Source: a bacterium
GTDB taxonomy: Bacteria > Bacteroidota > Ignavibacteria > Kapaibacteriales > UBA2268
DNA: 64,000 nt
Reading direction: 5' to 3'
NCBI GenBank assembly: GCA_024711295.1
Contig: JANJTB010000032.1
Location: forward strand, 124,001 to 188,000
Numbering within the stretch: the first letter of the stretch is position 1; each line of letters opens with the position of its first letter. The notes beneath the pieces are model-generated. The model made no database searches. It saw nothing but the letters and a program-made list of their open reading frames with translations, and had not been told where the DNA came from. Position numbers and translations under genes: made by a program. Below are positions 56,587 through 64,000 of this stretch, piece after piece.

Positions 56587-57933
56587 TTGAAAATACTAAA
56601 ATTTGGTGGAACTTCTGTTGGTAGTCCTAATGCATTTTTAAAAGTTTTTGATGCTATAATATCCAATACTGATGGAAAATGTGTGGTAGTTTTGTCAGCT
56701 GTTACCGGAACAACAGATAAGCTATTAGAGGCAACCAATCAATCTATCAAGAATCTTGAGCAGTCATTTAAAATCCTGTCAGAAGTCAAAAATAAGCATT
56801 TGGATATCGTAAATAAACTTTTTGAAGATAACATAAATCTTGATAATTTTGTTAATTCAATTTTTAATGACATTAACAATAGAATTACGGCTTATAATAA
56901 TCTTGGTGAATTGACTTCATATAACATATCATCTGTGGTATCTTACGGAGAAATTTTATCAAGCAGAATACTTTTTGAATTATTACAATCAAAAGGAGTA
57001 CCCTCCCAATTATTAGATTCAAGGGAATTAATTGCAACAGATAACAATTATAAAGAATCGAAAGTTGACTACCAGCTAACCTATGAGAGATTTGTATCGA
57101 AATCTCATATTTTTGAAACCAAGAATGTGTTTATTACTCAGGGTTTTCTTGGCTCTTGCAATAAAGGCAAAGTTAGTTTATTAGGAAGAGGGGGTTCTGA
57201 TTATTCAGCATCTCTGTTTGGTTTTTTTCTTAACAAGATGGGCCATAATATTGAAGAAATACAAATTTGGACTGATGTATCAGGTGTTTTGAGTGCAGAT
57301 CCCAGAATAGTGACAAGCTCTAAAACCATTAAGTCCATGAGTTATGATGAGATACGAATTTTGTCCTACCTTGGAGCTAAAGTATTGCATCCTGATACTA
57401 TCAAACCTGCAATTTCAGCAAATATTCCTCTTAGAGTGATGAATACCTTCAGTCATGATAATTCGCTTAATACGTTGATACTTGGCAGTGATAAACTTGT
57501 CACCCCTTCAATCAATTCACTAATCTTGATTGATAATTGCTATGAATTAAAAATTTTCCCTGATTCAACAGAGAACGGCTTTTCAACTTGCGAAAGAATT
57601 TATAATTTATTAAGAAATTCTGGCAACAAAATATATCTAAAAATTGCTTCTGAAGAGGTGATTAAAGTTTATCTGAAAGAAAATCCGGCACCATTGTTAA
57701 ATATTACCGACAATATAAGTTTTAGCGTTAATTCTATATCTTTATTAGCATTTACTGGATATAATGTTAGCAAAATGATAAACATTATTTACAATTCTTT
57801 AGATATTTTTAATTTATCAATTGTTGCTTATACAGATAATTGCTGTTATTTAAAATGTTCTGAGAAGTTCGAAATAGAGAAGTTGAATCGTCTTCATAAT
57901 TTTGTATTCGACAATTATTCACAAAAAGAGTAA
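56587..57933 (+). CDS. lysC: Aspartate kinase
   Basis: 448 aa monofunctional aspartokinase, first step of lysine, threonine and methionine synthesis. KFGGTSVGSP near the N-terminus and LLGRGGSDYSASL and VLSADPR are kinase motifs. ACT-type regulatory domains follow from ~310 and presumably bind the feedback amino acid. The start is TTG at 56587, since KFGGTSVG must lie within ~5 residues of the N-terminus. It lies between the orphan gene and the aminotransferase; gaps are 10 and 8 bases. Confidence 0.93.
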   Translation: MKILKFGGTSVGSPNAFLKVFDAIISNTDGKCVVVLSAVTGTTDKLLEATNQSIKNLEQSFKILSEVKNKHLDIVNKLFEDNINLDNFVNSIFNDINNRITAYNNLGELTSYNISSVVSYGEILSSRILFELLQSKGVPSQLLDSRELIATDNNYKESKVDYQLTYERFVSKSHIFETKNVFITQGFLGSCNKGKVSLLGRGGSDYSASLFGFFLNKMGHNIEEIQIWTDVSGVLSADPRIVTSSKTIKSMSYDEIRILSYLGAKVLHPDTIKPAISANIPLRVMNTFSHDNSLNTLILGSDKLVTPSINSLILIDNCYELKIFPDSTENGFSTCERIYNLLRNSGNKIYLKIASEEVIKVYLKENPAPLLNITDNISFSVNSISLLAFTGYNVSKMINIIYNSLDIFNLSIVAYTDNCCYLKCSEKFEIEKLNRLHNFVFDNYSQKE

Positions 57934-57941
57934 AAAAACAA

Positions 57942-59039
57942 ATGGTTAAATTTTTGGATTTAAAAAAGCAATACCTTTCAATAAAAGGTGAAATCAATAA
58001 TGCTATAAATTCAGTGATAGAAGATACTGCATTTGTTGGAGGTAAATATGTAAAACTGTTCGAAGAGGCATTTGCAGAATATGTTGGTGTAAATCATTGC
58101 ATAGGGGTTGCAAATGGTACTGATGCTCTCGAAATTGCAATTGAATCGCTTCGATTGCCTAAAGGTTCGGAAATCATTGTACCTGCAAATTCATTTATCG
58201 CAACATCAGAAGCAGTCACCAGGGCAGGTCACAAAGTCAGGTTTTGCGACAATAACGAATATTATACTTTAGATATTGAGGATTTGAGGAAACAAATAAG
58301 TAAGGATACATCAGCTATCATAGCAGTACACCTATATGGACAACCCTGTATGATGGATGAGATTCTGTCAATTGCAGCTGAATACAAACTCAAAGTTATA
58401 GAAGATGCTGCACAAGCTCATGGTGCAAAATATAAAAACAAAAGAGTCGGTACATTCGGCGATGTAGCTTGTTTTAGTTTTTACCCCGGAAAAAATTTAG
58501 GTGCTTATGGTGATGGTGGAGCGATAGTTACATATAATGACGAAATTGCTTTCAGATGCAGAATGATATCAAACCATGGGTCAAAAGAGAAATATTTGCA
58601 TGAATTTGAAGGTCGTAACTCAAGGCTTGATGCCATTCAGGCTTCAATTTTATTTGCAAAATTACCCCATCTCGAAAAGTGGAATCATATTCGAAACGAA
58701 GCTGCATACTATTACAATACTACACTTTCGAATATCACAGGAATTGAGACTCCAAAAATAATGAATGACGTTTTTCATGTCTTTCATTTATTTGTTTTGA
58801 GACTGCAAAATCGGGATAATTTAGCAAAATATTTGAAAGAAAATGATATCGATACCGGAATACACTATCCGATTAGTTTACCTAAACTAAACGCTTACAG
58901 TTATATCAACCAGGAAACTCATTATATGAATGCAGTTAAATGGGATTCTTTGTTATTGAGTCTTCCGATGGGAGATCATCTTACAAATGCAGATTGTGAT
59001 GAGGTAGTTGACTCAATCAAAAGATATTTCGAAAAATAA
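57942..59039 (+). CDS. DegT/DnrJ/EryC1/StrS-family sugar aminotransferase
   Basis: 365 aa PLP enzyme. PLP lysine K184 is in FYPGKNLGAYGDGG; the cofactor Asp is D155 in EDAAQAHG. The stretch VANGTDALEIAI is the phosphate-binding part. Family members make amino sugars from keto-sugar nucleotides; the sequence is closest in feel to 3-amino-3,6-dideoxyhexose makers (FdtB/DesV-type), which would use the dTDP-4-keto-6-deoxyglucose of the rml pathway, but the acceptor is not proven. It is cotranscribed with lysC. Confidence 0.88.
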   Translation: MVKFLDLKKQYLSIKGEINNAINSVIEDTAFVGGKYVKLFEEAFAEYVGVNHCIGVANGTDALEIAIESLRLPKGSEIIVPANSFIATSEAVTRAGHKVRFCDNNEYYTLDIEDLRKQISKDTSAIIAVHLYGQPCMMDEILSIAAEYKLKVIEDAAQAHGAKYKNKRVGTFGDVACFSFYPGKNLGAYGDGGAIVTYNDEIAFRCRMISNHGSKEKYLHEFEGRNSRLDAIQASILFAKLPHLEKWNHIRNEAAYYYNTTLSNITGIETPKIMNDVFHVFHLFVLRLQNRDNLAKYLKENDIDTGIHYPISLPKLNAYSYINQETHYMNAVKWDSLLLSLPMGDHLTNADCDEVVDSIKRYFEK

Positions 59040-59045
59040 TTAATA

Positions 59046-59112
59046 ATCCCATAATTATTATCTTAAATTTTTATTCTTTTAGATGTAACATTCAGGATGC
59101 TAATTATGGGAT
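59046..59112. repeat. 12-bp perfect inverted repeat between convergent genes
   Basis: ATCCCATAATTA at 59046-59057 and TAATTATGGGAT at 59101-59112, separated by 43 bases that are T-rich on the plus strand. It fills the gap between the aminotransferase and the THUMP methyltransferase. A long-loop hairpin or protein-binding dyad; a terminator is possible but atypical. Confidence 0.5.
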
Positions 59113-59116
59113 AAAT

Positions 59117-60289
59117 TTATTGAAATTTATCAAAGCTCATATTTTCCTTTCTCGAACCTGTATAAAGGTCGTATCTGTTAAACTTACATTCTATTTTACC
59201 ATTTAACAGATTAATTTTCTTTGATGGTTTAAGTCCAATGAATTTTACAGATTCAGGATTACCGCTAAGAATCCAGCAGTTGAAGTCAGGATAATCAAAT
59301 TTAAGCTTATCACCTATTCTTTTATAAAAATCCTTGTTGTCATCGAGCGAAATTCTTTCACCGTAGGGTGGGTTAAGCATGATCATTCCACTTTTGGCTT
59401 GCGGCAGTGTTTCGAAAAAATCCTTTTGTGAGATGTGAACTTTTTTTCGCATATCAGGATTTCTCATGTTTGTCTTTGTTACAGCCACAGCTTTTGCAGA
59501 AATATCGGAAGTAAAAAATCTTGATTTAACATCAACAATAGACTTTTTAGCATCGTCAATTACTTTTTTAAACAGGTCAGGTTCGTAATCCTTCCATTTT
59601 AAAAAGCTAAAATTACCATGGATGTTGGGTGCAGTATTCGAAGCTATCGAGAATGCTTCAGTGGTAAAAGTGCCACTTCCACACATCAAGTCATAAAAAT
59701 CAATTCCATTTTCCCAGCCACTCATCAAAATCATTCCTGCAGCCAGGCATTCATTCAAAGGAGCATCGGTCTGTGCCTGTCGGTAACCACGCTTATGCAA
59801 GGAATATCCTGATGTATCGAGTGAAAGAGTACAGTTATTTTTAAAAATGTGTACATTAACTCTCAGCACCGGATTCTCTACATCAACCGACGGACGTGAA
59901 TTGTAGTGCTCACGCATTTTGTCAACTATTGCATCTTTCACTTTCAGGGCAACGTAATTTGTATGGTTGAATGGAGAATTACTAATAAAGCTATCAACTG
60001 CTATTGTTGATGAAGGTGTAATCAAATCTTGCCATGGAAATGATTTTGTATGCTTGTACAGGTCATTCTCGTTAAAAACATCAAAATCGGATATGGGTAT
60101 AAGTACCCTAAGTGCAGTCCGAAGTTTAACATTAGCTGCATAAACAGACTCTTTATTTCCGGAGAATAATACGGCTCTATTAAGAACCTCAATGTCCCTG
60201 CCTCCAATTTTCTCAATTTCTGAGGCAAGGACATCTTCGAGACCTTGAAAGGTTTTTACAATTACTTTGTTATAATTTATTGAGTACAA
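59117..60289 (-). CDS. THUMP-domain rRNA guanine-N2 methyltransferase (RlmL-like)
   Basis: 390 aa. An N-terminal THUMP RNA-binding domain (residues ~1-165) is followed by a Rossmann methyltransferase with SAM motif DLMCGSGTFTTEA and the catalytic NPPYGER of N2-guanine and N6-adenine enzymes. It corresponds to the N-terminal half of E. coli RlmL (m2G2445 of 23S rRNA); the second RlmK half is missing. Target is inferred. It is followed downstream on the minus strand by nothing but the 12-bp inverted repeat. Confidence 0.9.
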   Translation of the reverse strand: MYSINYNKVIVKTFQGLEDVLASEIEKIGGRDIEVLNRAVLFSGNKESVYAANVKLRTALRVLIPISDFDVFNENDLYKHTKSFPWQDLITPSSTIAVDSFISNSPFNHTNYVALKVKDAIVDKMREHYNSRPSVDVENPVLRVNVHIFKNNCTLSLDTSGYSLHKRGYRQAQTDAPLNECLAAGMILMSGWENGIDFYDLMCGSGTFTTEAFSIASNTAPNIHGNFSFLKWKDYEPDLFKKVIDDAKKSIVDVKSRFFTSDISAKAVAVTKTNMRNPDMRKKVHISQKDFFETLPQAKSGMIMLNPPYGERISLDDNKDFYKRIGDKLKFDYPDFNCWILSGNPESVKFIGLKPSKKINLLNGKIECKFNRYDLYTGSRKENMSFDKFQ

Positions 60290-60295
60290 TTTGCT

Positions 60296-61207
60296 TTACT
60301 GTTTAATGAATTTTGAAAATTTATTTCCAACTTTGATATTATAAACACCTGAGGATAAATCGCTAATGTTAATTTGATTGTTACCTTCATTAGTTTGTTG
60401 CGATATTATCAACCTGCCGTATATATCAAATATACTAATTTCTGAGCCATCGGTATTTGTTGTGACATTTACATTTAGAAAATCACTTGCAGGATTAGGA
60501 TAAACCTCAAAGTCGAGATTCGAATAATTTTCTACGCCTGATATAACCGGCGAGCAAAACGTTTGACCATTTACAGCATGAACTGTGCAGAATTTTTGAT
60601 AATCATCGTTAGCAAGACTGATTCCCCAAACAGGACTAATCCCTGACTCAGGATCAGCAGGATTAATACCTACAAATAATCCAACAAAAACCTGAGTAAA
60701 TGGTTTATTTTCATTATAAAATGTCATAAAATCAGCATCAGCGAGCAACTTTGCAGCCATCAAATCGCTATCCATCCAATTATAATCACTGATATAAGCA
60801 CCTTCTTCAATTTCAAGCCCCATACCACCAAAATCTAATCCCGGTATTTCGAAAATAAGGTAATCACCGATTATCGGTTTAATTGCAAAATACGCTGCAC
60901 TTTTTGTTGTATCAGAAGCATCAACTACAACATAGAGCCAGCCTGAAGAAGTGCCTTGAGCAGGGTCAAATTCTATTGTAATTTCGAGCTGTTCGAATGG
61001 AATTGTTTGATTAGTAGTACCTATAACCTGAAGTTTGGGGTTACTCATTCCGCCTGTAACTTTTGCATATTCTTCAACTTTTACAAAACCGGCTTTAGCT
61101 TTGTACTTTGTAAATAATTGAGCATCAGCATCTTGTTGAGAAACAACAAAGATAAAAAATGATATTGCAATAAAATAGAATAATTTAAGCATTAACAAAC
61201 TCCTCAA
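60296..61207 (-). CDS. Secreted protein with T9SS sorting domain
   Basis: 303 aa. Signal peptide (FYFIAISFFIFVVS), then a ~200-residue region of unknown fold (GTSSGWLYVVVDASDTTKSAAYFAIKP...). The last ~75 residues (FEVYPNPASDFLN to SKFIKQ) are a type A T9SS sorting domain. It lies 6 bases upstream of the methyltransferase start, so cotranscription is possible but probably incidental. A GAGGAG site precedes the ATG. Function unknown. Confidence 0.82.
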   Translation of the reverse strand: MRSLLMLKLFYFIAISFFIFVVSQQDADAQLFTKYKAKAGFVKVEEYAKVTGGMSNPKLQVIGTTNQTIPFEQLEITIEFDPAQGTSSGWLYVVVDASDTTKSAAYFAIKPIIGDYLIFEIPGLDFGGMGLEIEEGAYISDYNWMDSDLMAAKLLADADFMTFYNENKPFTQVFVGLFVGINPADPESGISPVWGISLANDDYQKFCTVHAVNGQTFCSPVISGVENYSNLDFEVYPNPASDFLNVNVTTNTDGSEISIFDIYGRLIISQQTNEGNNQINISDLSSGVYNIKVGNKFSKFIKQ

Positions 61208-61261
61208 GTAATATATTGTAAATTTTAACTTATTACGTTTGATTTTGAAAATAGTTTAATT

Positions 61262-62101
61262 TTATTTTATTGGCTTATCTGAGGAATCATTTACCAACTC
61301 TTTCCAAGCAATTCCAATCCTTACAGGTCCCACAGCATAAGGAGCTACCTGGTAAACATCAAACGTAAGTACAAGACTGTCGTTTTTGATATTAAAGTTC
61401 CTGAAATTTTCCCAAACCGGCAAAGTACCATTTACTATCCAGTTAGAGTCGGAAACTTTGAGCTTGTTAATTTTTTGAAAAGATTTTTGCGAAATATTTT
61501 CAAGCAACATACTATCCTGAATATAATAGGTATAACGTTGCAAATCAACAGGCTCACCGTTGTTCATGTCAATATTAAGAGTCCGGTGATATGATATTGG
61601 GTGCGCATTAAATGCCATATAATGCTCAACATTGAAAATCATACTCATCATACTTGTAGAGTTATTTATAATTTCATAGTTGATAAATAAGTAACTGTTT
61701 TTACTCTCCCATAAATCATAATCTTCGGGTAGTCGTGCTTTTGATGAATCCGAATTTTCGATTTCCTGTCCCATAACAAACATATCTATCACATCACGAA
61801 TTTGATTAACTATTGTATAATTAACTTTTCTTTTCAAAATTTCATTTTCGAAATGTATCAATTCGGGATAATTACAAGAGTAATAATACCTTAGCTCTTT
61901 ATTTGTGTCGGATATTTCTTTATTAATAAAGAATAGGGTATCAGATTTTGGCATTGATGAAGCAATAGAGTCAAGATTCAGTCTTGGGTCACGTGATTGT
62001 CTGGCTGATTCGGTACAAGATGACAATCCCAAAACATAAGTTATGGCAATTATCAAAATGCTGATTTTAGTTAAACTTGATATAATTTTATTGATTGACA
62101 A
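61262..62101 (-). CDS. DUF3298/RsiV-like lipoprotein
   Basis: 279 aa with a lipoprotein signal (lipobox LSSC, Cys29). The C-terminal half matches the DUF3298 domain: TLPVWENFRNFNIKNDSLVLTFDVYQVAPYAVGPVRIGIAWKEL. This domain occurs in the lysozyme-sensing anti-sigma factor RsiV and in many secreted proteins of unknown role. There is no anti-sigma helix or sigma gene here, so anti-sigma function is not supported. It is divergent from tyrosine phenol-lyase. Confidence 0.85.
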   Translation of the reverse strand: MSINKIISSLTKISILIIAITYVLGLSSCTESARQSRDPRLNLDSIASSMPKSDTLFFINKEISDTNKELRYYYSCNYPELIHFENEILKRKVNYTIVNQIRDVIDMFVMGQEIENSDSSKARLPEDYDLWESKNSYLFINYEIINNSTSMMSMIFNVEHYMAFNAHPISYHRTLNIDMNNGEPVDLQRYTYYIQDSMLLENISQKSFQKINKLKVSDSNWIVNGTLPVWENFRNFNIKNDSLVLTFDVYQVAPYAVGPVRIGIAWKELVNDSSDKPIK

Positions 62102-62144
62102 ATCTATTTAACAGAGTCTAAATTTATAAAATATAAAAATAATG

Positions 62145-62170
62145 AATATTGACGGTTTAGTCAAAATATT
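62145..62170. promoter_or_regulatory. Imperfect dyad at the tpl promoter
   Basis: AATATTGAC-GGTTTA-GTCAAAATATT has a 9-bp palindrome with one extra base. It overlaps the first base of the predicted -33 element of the tpl promoter, so it could be a regulator site. Confidence 0.4.
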
Positions 62171-62200
62171 TGTTCAAAAAAACATAATTCCATATATTTG
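62169..62200 (+). promoter_or_regulatory. Bacteroidota-type promoter of tyrosine phenol-lyase
   Basis: TTTG-N20-TATATTTG on the plus strand, a full match to the Bacteroidota consensus. It lies 70 bases upstream of the tpl start. Confidence 0.65.
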
Positions 62201-62270
62201 AATAGTTTTATGAATGCAAATTTAAAAATTTAATTTTAATAATGATTTTTTAAAAAAAATAAGGAATTAG

Positions 62271-63656
<1,386 letters not shown>

Positions 63657-63676
63657 TAATCCGATTTTTTTTTGAG

Positions 63677-63710
63677 AAGCTCCTGATTTTATTTCAGGAG
63701 CTTTTTTTTT
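63677..63710 (+). terminator. Rho-independent terminator of tpl
   Basis: AAGCTCCTGA, 7-base loop, TCAGGAGCTT, then a run of T. Perfect 10-bp stem starting 21 bases after the stop. Confidence 0.92.
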
Positions 63711-63808
63711 GGGTAGAATTAGAGCTTTTGACCGGGTATAGAGATTATTTAGAAAATTAATATTCAAAGATTTCGAAGTGAAAATTCAAAATAACAAGGA
63801 ATTTATCG

Positions 63809-63892
63809 ATGACAATTTTAAAGATAATCATATTTATTATTGTTTTGGACCAATTTTGGTATGTAATTTTTACGGATTTCATACTCAACTAG
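63809..63892 (+). CDS. Possible small hydrophobic peptide, ended by an in-frame TAG
   Basis: 27 codons, ATG at 63809 after an AACAAGGAA leader, encoding an almost fully hydrophobic peptide (residues 3-13 are Ile/Leu/Phe rich; contains VLDQFWYVIF). The frame continues sense for 25 more codons after the TAG at 63890 and stops at 63968, so it may be a broken 52-codon membrane protein. The only other content of the 344 bases after tpl is the terminator and an edge hairpin. Confidence 0.3.
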   Translation: MTILKIIIFIIVLDQFWYVIFTDFILN

Positions 63893-63979
63893 GCCTTGGA
63901 TTTTGATTGGAGCAAATACCTTCTGTTCCTATTTTTTATCAAATTGGATATACATTCAGATGGTAAATGAAAAAGAAAA

Positions 63980-64000
63980 GCCCACTTTCAATAAGTGGGC
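63980..64000. terminator. Hairpin at the right edge of the window
   Basis: GCCCACTT-TCAAT-AAGTGGGC, a perfect 8-bp stem preceded by AAAAAGAAAA. It looks like one half of a bidirectional terminator, but the downstream T run lies outside the window. Confidence 0.55.

Noticed and set aside
61262-62101. RsiV-type anti-sigma factor
   Set aside because: Only the DUF3298 part is present; it has a lipoprotein signal, no anti-sigma helix and no neighbouring sigma gene.

Overview
The window looks like a chromosomal segment of a free-living, AT-rich, largely anaerobic or microaerophilic member of the Bacteroidota/Chlorobi (FCB) group. My best guess is the Kapabacteria/Ignavibacteria side. This is inference from several signals: four secreted proteins end in type IX secretion (T9SS) sorting domains; at least three promoters fit the Bacteroidota pattern TTTG-N19/20-TAnnTTTG; many genes lack a Shine-Dalgarno; and the rpoBC, SUF and ribosomal proteins are bacterial and ordinary. 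No phage, integron, CRISPR or complete insertion sequence is present. The only mobile-DNA trace is a probable IS3-type end near 38.9 kb.

Layout. 1-7.5 kb: a sugar-dehydrogenase-like T9SS protein (cut by the window edge), a beta-lactamase-fold lipoprotein, an Asp-box T9SS protein, rsfS-argS, a double CDGSH iron-sulfur protein and a small membrane protein. 7.5-17.3 kb: tryptophanase; a DUF4397 T9SS protein divergent from a MerR-type B12-binding (CarH/LitR-like) regulator; a lipoprotein; recG; cbpA; and an FAD-dependent oxidoreductase. 17.4-24.7 kb: a leftward Fe-S assembly operon, Rrf2 regulator-sufB-C-D-S-U-DUF59-PaaE-like reductase. 24.7-31.7 kb: a TPR protein, then a tight rightward sugar-nucleotide operon (SRPBCC-wecB-rmlC-rmlA-rmlB-rmlD).

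31.7-43.6 kb: leftward hydBAC, encoding a trimeric NAD-linked [FeFe]-hydrogenase, divergent from cydAB (bd oxidase). Then come terC, anmK, an RsbW-like ATPase and a predicted outer-membrane protein. 43.7-55.8 kb: the transcription/translation block read leftward as tRNA-Tyr, -Gly, -Thr, -Trp, secE, nusG, rplK, rplA, rplJ, rplL, rpoB, rpoC. EF-Tu (tuf) is missing from its usual place, and two terminator-like hairpins separate rplL from rpoB. 56-64 kb: an orphan gene with lysC and a DegT aminotransferase; a THUMP RNA methyltransferase; a T9SS protein; a DUF3298 lipoprotein; tyrosine phenol-lyase; and a terminator.

How the genes fit together: tryptophanase and tyrosine phenol-lyase suggest amino-acid fermentation to pyruvate, ammonia and indole or phenol. 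HydABC would dispose of or take up reducing equivalents as H2. Cytochrome bd suggests tolerance or use of low oxygen. The SUF operon would supply clusters for the many Fe-S proteins here. The most distinctive items are the B12-photoreceptor-like regulator with repeated TTGTATAA sites, the variant HydA L1 motif and atypical HydB, the paaD-paaE-like pair inside suf, the rpoB attenuator, and the atypical RmlC. I did not find a convincing wholly new multi-gene system.
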